In this document: positions 52,528 through 58,089 of the stretch, in pieces
Layout of the letters: the number at the start of each line of letters is the position of its first letter
How positions within the stretch are numbered: position 1 is the stretch's first letter
NCBI RefSeq assembly: GCF_013155125.1
Contig: NZ_CP053565.1
Location: 1 to 58,089, forward strand
Reading direction: 5' to 3'
DNA length: 58,089 nucleotides
From: Pseudonocardia broussonetiae
Lineage (GTDB): Bacteria; Actinomycetota; Actinomycetes; Mycobacteriales; Pseudonocardiaceae
Notes under the pieces: generated by a model
Databases searched by the model: none
The model's input: only the letters and a program-made list of their open reading frames with translations
What the model was told of the DNA's origin: nothing
Translations under genes and position numbers: made by a program

Positions 52528-53121
52528 TCAGGACTCGGATGGTGCCGCTGTGCGTGCGCGCTCGATCGCCCGGTAGACGGTGGAGCGGGCGACGGAGAAC
52601 AGCTCCGCGAGCTCGGCGCTGGTATGTGCGCCGGCGTGGTGCAGCTCGACGAGGTGAGCTTCCTGCCGCGCGGACAGCTTGGGCTTCTTCCCACGCAGCC
52701 GACCCTTGGCGCGGGCGACCTTCATGCCCTGCCGAGTCCTCATCTTGATCAGGTCCGACTCGAACTCGGCGACCATGGCCAGCACGTTGAACAGCAGTCT
52801 GCCGACCGGGTCGGTGGGGTCGTGCACCGATCCGCCGAGGCTGAGCTTGACCTCGCGGGCGGTGAGCTCGGCGACGATGTCGCGGGCGTCGGGCAGCGAC
52901 CGGGCGAGCCGGTCGAGCTTGGTCACGACCAGGACGTCGCCGCCGCGGCACGCGGCCATCGCCTCGCGTAGCCCGGGCCGGGCCCGGTTCGTGCCGGTGA
53001 GCCCGTGGTCGACGTAGATCCGTTCGGGTATGACGCCGAGCGTGGTGAGGGCGTCGCGTTGCGCGGTGAGGTCCTGTTCGTCGGTGGAGACCCGGGCATA
53101 GCCGATCAGCAGTCCGCTCAC
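52528..53121 (-). CDS. tnpR: Serine resolvase TnpR
   Basis: The 197-residue recombinase has the resolvase catalytic domain: IGYARVSTDEQDLTAQRDAL with the nucleophilic serine (S of VST), VTKLDRLARSLPDARDIVAE and FNVLAMVAEFESDLIKMRTR. A C-terminal HTH follows (HHAGAHTSAELAELFSVARS). It resolves cointegrates at res, most likely in the 250-bp gap upstream of its start. Its stop is 64 bp from the inverted repeat. Confidence 0.95.
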   Translation of the reverse strand: MSGLLIGYARVSTDEQDLTAQRDALTTLGVIPERIYVDHGLTGTNRARPGLREAMAACRGGDVLVVTKLDRLARSLPDARDIVAELTAREVKLSLGGSVHDPTDPVGRLLFNVLAMVAEFESDLIKMRTRQGMKVARAKGRLRGKKPKLSARQEAHLVELHHAGAHTSAELAELFSVARSTVYRAIERARTAAPSES

Positions 53122-53373
53122 CGCGCGAGTGTCCCAGTTAACACCCCTTCATCGGGCATTTAACCGGGCGGGTCTTACGGGAATCGGCGAGCAGCAGCGA
53201 TCTTCGGTTCGCGCGCGGGGCCAGGCTGTCCCGGTGGGGGTTCCCCTTAGGAGACGCCTTGATCACAAGAAACTGGCCGCGGTGAGTCACCGGGCCGGCG
53301 ACGGGGTTCCAGCAGGCACAGTGGGTGAGGCTTCGGCTGGCGAGCCACAACGGGGTGAGTGACGCGGGCGGGG
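53122..53373. other. Non-coding gap, candidate res site
   Basis: The 252 bp between the resolvase start and the CcdA-like stop hold no gene. They are less GC-rich near the resolvase and contain repeated GTTAAC/TTTAAC boxes (53137-53142, 53159-53164). In Tn3 elements res normally lies just upstream of tnpR, so this is the natural candidate, but three subsites could not be delineated. Confidence 0.4.
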
Positions 53374-54315
53374 TCATCGTTGTTCAGGGAGGGTGGCGGC
53401 GGCACGTTCGGGGGTTGCCTCGGACGGCTCGGTGTCGGTCGGGCAGCACGCCGCTTCATCGCCGGTTCCGGTTGGGGCGGGGCCGCGACGGCGCAGGCGC
53501 GTGACGAGCACAGTGAGCAGGGCGGCACCGACGGCGACGGTGGCGAGGACGGTCAACAGGCCGATGTTGCCGGCGACGAGGGCTTGCAGCCATCCGCTGA
53601 TGCCCGATGTGGATCCCGACACGCTGCTGACGGGGCGCCCGCTGAGCAGGACCGGGGCCCAGTAGGCGATCAGGTAGAGGCCGGAGAGCGCCAGGACCGC
53701 ACCGGCGACCCGGTTGACGACCTTGGCCATTCGTCGCATGCCGCGCTCCAGGGCGCCGCTGGCCAGGGCGGTGGAGACCGACAGCAGCATCAGGATGGTG
53801 GCGGCCCCGGCGCCGTAGGCCAGGAACACCCCCAGCAGCAGGACGACGCTGGAGCCGGCCAGGGCCGAACCGATGACGGCGAGCAGGACCGCGAGGGTGC
53901 ACGACAGCGATGCCACCGCGTAGGCCGCACCGAACGCCACCATGCTGCGTGGTCCGTCACCGGGACGCAGCATCGGGTTGGCGTTGATCCGGACGCTCAG
54001 GTGGCGGCCGAGCAGCAGCATGACACCGACCACGACCAGCACGGCGCCGATGACCACGGCCGCCCACGGCACGGCGCCGATCAGGAACCGCAGCCCTGCG
54101 GCGACGAGGATGCCGACCACGGTGAACACCGCGACGAACCCGGCGCTGACCGCGAGCCCGGTGCGCAGCCCGCCGGCGATCTTGCGGGGCAGGGTGGCCG
54201 ATGTGTCGGTGGACCCGAGGTAGTAGGCGAGGAAGGCGGGCAGCATGGCGAACCCGCACGGGTTGACCGTGGAGATCATGCCGGCGCCGAAGGCGAACGC
54301 GAGCGTGGTGAGCAT
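53374..54315 (-). CDS. CcdA/DsbD-like membrane thiol carrier
   Basis: The 313-residue protein has about seven helices, beginning FAFGAGMISTVNPCGFAMLP and with the second cysteine in YAVASLSCTLAVLLAVIG, the two redox cysteines of CcdA-type proteins. It would carry electrons across the membrane to the exported thioredoxin-like protein encoded just upstream. The cytosolic tail ends with a Cys pair (DEAACCPTD), unusual for CcdA and a possible soft-metal site. Such a CcdA-thioredoxin pair inside a mercury cassette suggests repair or reduction of extracytoplasmic thiols; that is inference. Confidence 0.85.
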   Translation of the reverse strand: MLTTLAFAFGAGMISTVNPCGFAMLPAFLAYYLGSTDTSATLPRKIAGGLRTGLAVSAGFVAVFTVVGILVAAGLRFLIGAVPWAAVVIGAVLVVVGVMLLLGRHLSVRINANPMLRPGDGPRSMVAFGAAYAVASLSCTLAVLLAVIGSALAGSSVVLLLGVFLAYGAGAATILMLLSVSTALASGALERGMRRMAKVVNRVAGAVLALSGLYLIAYWAPVLLSGRPVSSVSGSTSGISGWLQALVAGNIGLLTVLATVAVGAALLTVLVTRLRRRGPAPTGTGDEAACCPTDTEPSEATPERAAATLPEQR

Positions 54316-54330
54316 GGGGGTCCTCGCGGG

Positions 54331-54921
54331 TCAGGCGGCGGTGGACAGGCGTCGCACGGTGTCGAGGTAGGCGTCGTTGATCGGGGCGGTGTCGATGTTG
54401 GCGACGGTGCCGTTCTCGTCGACGAAGATCTTCGTGTCGAGGACCTGCACGCTCGCGCGCTGCGCGAGCCCGTCGCTGTCCAGGGCCATCAGCCAGTCCG
54501 GCAGGCCGAAGCGGGTGCGGAAGTCCAGCAGCGCGGAGTTGGGTTCCTGCGGGTCGACGAAGACGAACAGCATGCGGGGGGCAGCGCTGCCGAGCTGTTG
54601 GGCCACGGGCTGGTAGGCCAGGGCCCCTTCCTGGCACGGCACGCAGTAGGTGGTGGTGAACCACAGGATGGTGTCGCGGCCGCGCAGGTCTGCGGCGGTC
54701 ACCTGCTCGCCGTCGGCGGTGGTGAGGGCGAAGTCGGGGAACGTCTCCCCGACCCGGGCCGGGCCCTGCGCGGACGATGAGCTCGTCGCCGATCGCTGCG
54801 TGTCGGGTCCGGATGCGTTCTGCGACACGGCGAACACCGCCAGCCCGATCAACGCGAGGACCGCGGTCGTGGCGAGAGCGGCGATCCACAGCCGACGGCG
54901 CCGCGCACGCTCACCGGTCAC
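54331..54921 (-). CDS. Membrane-anchored TlpA-like thioredoxin
   Basis: The 196-residue protein has an N-terminal signal anchor (LWIAALATTAVLALIGLAVF) and a redoxin domain: VGETFPDFALTTADGEQVTA, active site ILWFTTTYCVPCQEGALAYQ (C-VP-C) and KIFVDENGTVANIDTAPIND. It acts outside the membrane and is probably reduced by the CcdA-like partner 15 bp downstream. The pair is divergent from the ArsR-type regulator and shares its operator region. Confidence 0.88.
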   Translation of the reverse strand: MTGERARRRRLWIAALATTAVLALIGLAVFAVSQNASGPDTQRSATSSSSAQGPARVGETFPDFALTTADGEQVTAADLRGRDTILWFTTTYCVPCQEGALAYQPVAQQLGSAAPRMLFVFVDPQEPNSALLDFRTRFGLPDWLMALDSDGLAQRASVQVLDTKIFVDENGTVANIDTAPINDAYLDTVRRLSTAA

Positions 54922-55035
54922 CGGTCACCGGACCGCTGGGGGTGCGCCCGCCGGGCAGGTTGGTCTGAGTCATCCGTCGTCTCCTTGCCGGGGGGCGCCG
55001 GAAAACGGCGCCCGATCACGTGGTCCGATCAAAAC

Positions 55036-55059
55036 TAGCATCCGGTTATCCGGATGCTA
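55036..55059. promoter_or_regulatory. Palindromic operator of the mercury cassette
   Basis: TAGCATCCGG-TTAT-CCGGATGCTA is a perfect inverted repeat with 10-bp arms, 29 bp before the ArsR-type start and 115 bp before the divergent thioredoxin-like start. It is the expected binding site of the regulator and would control both directions. Confidence 0.75.
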
Positions 55060-55087
55060 CGGTGAGCATCGACCCCGACGAGGTGAG

Positions 55088-55492
55088 ATGACCATCGAAC
55101 ACCCCCTGACCCTGCTGCCGGCGCAACCGTCCGGCCACGCGGTGATCGCGAAGTTCTTCCGGGCGCTGGGCGACCCGACGCGGCTTCGGCTGCTGGAGTT
55201 CGTGTTGCACGAGGAGAAGTCGGTTTCGCAGTGTGTTGAGCATGTCGGGCTGGCGCAGGGCCGGGTCTCGTCACACCTGGCGTGCCTGGCCGACTGTGGG
55301 TATGTCACCGCGCGCCGCGATGGCCGCTACACCCTGTACCGGGTCGGCGACCCGCGGGTCGCCGAGCTGGTCCTGCTGGGCCGCGCGCTGGCCGCTGACA
55401 ATGCCGCGGCGTTGAGCGAGTGCATGCGCATCGACCACGGCAGCGCGCCGCCTGCCGGTCCGGCACCCGACCTCGGGGAGGGCCACCGGTGA
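55088..55492 (+). CDS. merR: ArsR-family mercury-responsive repressor
   Basis: The 134-residue product has the ArsR/SmtB winged helix: FFRALGDPTRLRLLEFVLHE, VEHVGLAQGRVSSHLACLAD and YVTARRDGRYTLYRV. Cysteines C49, C66, C70 and C112 are available for a thiol metal site. Actinobacterial mer operons, as in Streptomyces, use an ArsR-type MerR, unlike the classical dimeric MerR. The start is ATG 55088 behind GAGGTGAG. It leads the transporter-merA-merB series with a 1-bp overlap to the next gene. Confidence 0.88.
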   Translation: MTIEHPLTLLPAQPSGHAVIAKFFRALGDPTRLRLLEFVLHEEKSVSQCVEHVGLAQGRVSSHLACLADCGYVTARRDGRYTLYRVGDPRVAELVLLGRALAADNAAALSECMRIDHGSAPPAGPAPDLGEGHR

Positions 55493-55833
55493 TGTCGGAG
55501 AAGGTGATGTCGGGGAACCGGGGGAAGCTGCTGTTCGGGTTCGTCGTTCTGCACGTGTTGTGCTGCGGACTGCTGCTCCTGGGCGTCGGTGGGGCGCTGG
55601 GTGTCGTGGGGGCCGGGCTGGGCAGCCCTTGGCTGGCGCTGGCCGGGGGCGGTGTGGTGCTGGCCGCGGTCGTGCTTGCCGTGCGCCGGGCGCGCACCAC
55701 CCGCCATACGGGCTGCCGCATCCCGCCGCGCGCACAGACGACGCCGACGCCGCCGGGGTACCCGGGCTCAAGCCCGGGCGTACACGACCCGGCCTGGACC
55801 GGCCGCAATTCGGATTCAGGAGGTCTCTCATGA
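55492..55833 (+). CDS. Small membrane protein with Cys-Cys pair, likely mercury transporter
   Basis: The 113-residue product has two helices, LLFGFVVLHVLCCGLLLLGV and WLALAGGGVVLAAVVLAVRR. The vicinal Cys pair lies inside the first helix, as in MerT, MerC and related mercuric-ion importers. The proline-rich tail is disordered. Position between the regulator and merA, with 1- and 4-bp overlaps, supports a role in passing mercury(II) to MerA. Confidence 0.7.
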   Translation: MSEKVMSGNRGKLLFGFVVLHVLCCGLLLLGVGGALGVVGAGLGSPWLALAGGGVVLAAVVLAVRRARTTRHTGCRIPPRAQTTPTPPGYPGSSPGVHDPAWTGRNSDSGGLS

Positions 55834-57218
55834 ATGACACCCGCGTACTCGATCTGGCCGTGATCGGTTCCGGTGGCGCGGCGATGGCCGCCGCGATCGC
55901 GGCGCGGCAGGCCGGTAGGTCCGTGGTGCTGGTTGAGCAGGCCACGCTGGGCGGGACCTGCGTCAATGTCGGCTGCGTGCCGTCCAAGACGCTGCTGGCC
56001 GCGGCCGGGGCCCGCCACGGCGCGCTGGCCAACCCGTTCCCGGGCGCCCCGACCTCGGCGGGCCCGGTGGAGCTGGCCGCGCTCGTCGAGCAGAAGGACG
56101 AGCTGGTCGGCCGGCTGCGGCAGGGCAAGTACGCGGCCGTCGCCGACGCCCACGGCTTCGAGGTCCGCCCCGGGCGGGCCCGGTTCACCGGCCCCGACAC
56201 GCTGACCGTCGACGACCGGCCGCTGGCCGCGCACGCCTACCTGATCGCGACCGGCGCGGAGCCGGCCCGCCCGGACCTGCCCGGCATCGACGAGGTCGAC
56301 TGGCTGAGCTCGACCACGGCGATGGAACTGGCGGAGCTGCCCGAGTCCCTGGTCGTGATCGGTGGTGGTTACGTCGGGATGGAGCAGGCGCAGCTGTTCG
56401 CCCACCTCGGCTCCCGGGTCACCCTGATCGGCCGGTTGGCCCCGGCGGCCGAGCCCGAGCTCGCCGAGGTGCTGCGCGCGGTGTTCGCCGACGACGGGAT
56501 CACCGTCATCTCCGACCGCGCCACCGCCGTGGCGACCGAGGGCGGGCAGGTCGTGGTGAGTACCCGGTCGGGGCGGCGTGCGAGCGGTGCCCGGCTGCTG
56601 GTGGCGACCGGGCGGGCGCCGCGCACCCCGGCGTTGGACCTGGACGCGGCCGGGGTGAAGACCGACGACCGCGGGTTCGTCGTCGTCGACGCCCAGCAGG
56701 CCACCTCCAACCCGCGGATCTACGCCGCCGGGGACGTGTCGGGGGCGCCGCAGTACGTCTACGTCGCCGCCGCGACCGGGCGGGTGGCCGCGCTCAACGC
56801 CACCGGTGCCGCGGGGCAGCGTCCGGCGACGGTGGACTACACCGGCATGCCCGGGGTGGTGTTCACCCGCCCGCAGCTGGCCTCGGCCGGGCTGACCGAG
56901 GCCCAGGCCCTCGCGGCCGGGCACCGGTGCGAGTGCCGGGTGCTGAGCCTGTCCGACGTGCCGCGCGCGCTGGCCAACCGCGACACCCGCGGCGCGGTCA
57001 AGCTGGTCGCCGACGCCGACACCGGCCGCGTGCTGGGTGTGCACGCCGCCGCCGACGCGGCCGGGGAACTCATGCTGGCCGCCACCTACGCGATCAAGGC
57101 CCGGATGACCGTCGACGAGATCGCCGACACCTGGGCGCCGTACCTGACGATGGCCGAGAGCCTGCGCCTGGTCGCCGGGCTGTTCCGCAACGACATGCCC
57201 ACCTCCTGCTGCGCCTGA
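55830..57218 (+). CDS. merA: Mercuric reductase MerA
   Basis: The 462-residue flavoenzyme reduces mercury(II) to volatile mercury(0) with NADPH. FAD-binding LAVIGSGGAAMAAAIAARQA, the redox pair C44/C49 in GGTCVNVGCVPSKTLL, the NAD(P) motif VVIGGGYVGMEQAQLFAHLG, the late FAD motif IYAAGDVSGAPQYVYVAAAT and the C-terminal Cys pair (SCCA, C460/C461) are all present. It lacks the N-terminal NmerA metal-binding domain, as many actinobacterial forms do. AGGAGGT precedes ATG 55830. Confidence 0.97.
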   Translation: MNDTRVLDLAVIGSGGAAMAAAIAARQAGRSVVLVEQATLGGTCVNVGCVPSKTLLAAAGARHGALANPFPGAPTSAGPVELAALVEQKDELVGRLRQGKYAAVADAHGFEVRPGRARFTGPDTLTVDDRPLAAHAYLIATGAEPARPDLPGIDEVDWLSSTTAMELAELPESLVVIGGGYVGMEQAQLFAHLGSRVTLIGRLAPAAEPELAEVLRAVFADDGITVISDRATAVATEGGQVVVSTRSGRRASGARLLVATGRAPRTPALDLDAAGVKTDDRGFVVVDAQQATSNPRIYAAGDVSGAPQYVYVAAATGRVAALNATGAAGQRPATVDYTGMPGVVFTRPQLASAGLTEAQALAAGHRCECRVLSLSDVPRALANRDTRGAVKLVADADTGRVLGVHAAADAAGELMLAATYAIKARMTVDEIADTWAPYLTMAESLRLVAGLFRNDMPTSCCA

Positions 57219-57268
57219 ACCCGCAGCCCACCCCCTCACTCGACCTCCAAGAAGGGGCCGTTGCTGTC

Positions 57269-57919
57269 ATGAGCATCGACGCCGACCACCTCGCCGCCAA
57301 GCTCGGCGAGACCATCAGCTCCAACCCCGGGGCGGACGGGGCCGCGATGAGCTGGCTGTGGCCCGCGCTGCTGCGCGAGCTCGCCCGCGGCCGCCCGGTC
57401 ACCGTCGAGGACCTCGCCCGGGTGACCGGGCGCGGCGTCGCCGAGGTGCGTGACGGGCTGGGTGGGTTGTCGGACACCGAGTACGACGAGACCGGCGCGG
57501 TGCTCGGGCACGGGATCACCCTGCGCGAGACCCCGCACCGGTTCACCGTGGACGGCCAGGTGCTCTACACGTGGTGCGCGCTGGACACCCTGATCTTCCC
57601 CACCGTCCTGGACCGGCCCGCACACGTCGTCTCGCCCACCCCGGGCAGTGGCGAGCCGGTGACCCTGTCGGTGGATCCCGTCGCCGGGGTCACCGCGCTC
57701 GACCCGGTGACCGCGGTGGTGTCGGTCCTGGTCCCCGACGGCGGGTCGGGTGTGCGGGCGTCGTTCTGCGACCAGGTGCACTTCTTCGCCACTCCCGCCG
57801 CCGCCCAGGACTGGCTCGCCGAGCACCCCGGCGGCACCGTGCTGGGCGTCGCGGACGCCTTCGACCTGGGTCGGCGCCTGGCCCACGACCTGGTCGCCGG
57901 GCGACCCGGCTGCTGCTGA
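57269..57919 (+). CDS. merB: Organomercurial lyase MerB
   Basis: The 216-residue enzyme cleaves carbon-mercury bonds and passes mercury(II) to MerA. The catalytic set is present: C103 and D106 in VLYTWCALDTLIFP and C167 in RASFCDQVHFF, which match C96, D99 and C159 of the E. coli plasmid enzyme. It ends with a Cys pair (GCC) that could help hand over the metal. It starts 50 bp after merA behind AAGAAGGGG. Its presence makes this a broad-spectrum resistance cassette. Confidence 0.96.
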   Translation: MSIDADHLAAKLGETISSNPGADGAAMSWLWPALLRELARGRPVTVEDLARVTGRGVAEVRDGLGGLSDTEYDETGAVLGHGITLRETPHRFTVDGQVLYTWCALDTLIFPTVLDRPAHVVSPTPGSGEPVTLSVDPVAGVTALDPVTAVVSVLVPDGGSGVRASFCDQVHFFATPAAAQDWLAEHPGGTVLGVADAFDLGRRLAHDLVAGRPGCC

Positions 57920-57940
57920 CCCGACGGAACAGGAGTGCTC

Positions 57941-58089
57941 ATGTCCGCCTACACCCCCGCCGTCCTCGGCGAGGACCTCGCCGTGGCCGCGCTGGCCGGC
58001 TATCTGGGCACCAAGGCCATGGAACCGGTCAGCATGAAACTTTATGAACTCGAATCCGAGGCCGACCGGGCCCGGGAGGACACCGCCCG
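57941..58089 (+). CDS. DUF1440/YagU-like membrane protein, N-terminal 49 codons (continues at base 1)
   Basis: ATG 57941 follows ACAGGAG. The frame reads AVLGEDLAVAALAGYLGTKA, then MEPVSMKLYELESEADRARE, and is open at the window edge with two bases of a codon left. Base 1 completes it and the frame continues to 367. The opening GYLGTKAMEPVSMKLY resembles the first helix of DUF1440-type proteins. It starts 21 bp after merB, so it belongs to the same transcript. Confidence 0.8.
   Translation, partial: MSAYTPAVLGEDLAVAALAGYLGTKAMEPVSMKLYELESEADRAREDTA

Larger units (their letters stand above)
52428..58089. mobile_element. Tn3-family mercury transposon, part at the right edge of the window
   Basis: This part runs from the inverted repeat 52428-52464 through resolvase, CcdA-like, thioredoxin-like, merR-type, transporter, merA and merB genes to the window edge and continues at base 1. 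See 1-6378 for the other part. Confidence 0.9.

Overview
The window reads as a complete circular plasmid of 58,089 bp from a high-GC actinomycete, most likely a Pseudonocardia-like member of the Pseudonocardiaceae. Circularity rests on two independent observations. First, a reading frame that starts at 57941 runs off the right edge and continues in frame at base 1, giving one 171-residue protein. Second, a Tn3-family transposon lies across the window edges: its two 37-bp inverted repeats (6342-6378 and 52428-52464) face the window edges and are flanked outside by the same 5-bp duplication, GTCCT (6379-6383 and 52423-52427).

The transposon (52428 to 58089, then 1 to 6378; about 12.04 kb) is a mercury-resistance element. 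In order it carries a serine resolvase, a CcdA-like membrane protein, a TlpA-like thioredoxin, a divergent ArsR-type MerR with its palindromic operator, a small Cys-Cys membrane protein, MerA, MerB, a DUF1440-like membrane protein, a rhodanese-CBS protein with an in-frame TGA that may encode selenocysteine, a small Cys-rich protein, an MFS exporter and the TnpA transposase. It inserted into the gene for a MobF (TrwC/TraI) relaxase-helicase. The N-terminal half is at 6370-9762 and the C-terminal half at 50671-52458; removing the element and one target copy restores a frame of about 1,711 codons.

The backbone has several blocks. At 10-16.5 kb there are a MOSC protein, a beta-carbonic anhydrase with a divergent HTH regulator, and a manganese (yybP-ykoY) riboswitch leading a two-gene operon that includes a bacterial eRF1-like protein; a methyltransferase and a UPF0114 membrane protein follow. 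At 16.4-24.7 kb (minus strand) a tightly packed series runs from a tyrosine recombinase with a loxP-like site, through V-type ATPase subunits F, A and B, to a calcium-type P-ATPase and a zinc-finger protein. At 24.8-36 kb there are small regulators, TetR and MarR genes with clear palindromic operators, and many truncated or frameshifted genes, marking a site of repeated insertion and decay.

Maintenance and transfer occupy 36.5-52.5 kb: five 12-bp iterons, a ParA/ParB-like pair bordered by TCTTGTAAGA motifs, a putative replication initiator with a three-hairpin leader, an RHH regulator and an XRE/DUF6879 pair. A plus-strand transfer operon follows (WhiB, DUF2637 membrane protein, VirD4/TraG-like coupling ATPase, DUF4913-like protein). 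After it come a 585-residue repeat protein of unknown function, a decayed toxin-antitoxin pair and a stand-alone relaxase-like protein. No rRNA, tRNA or CRISPR array was seen.
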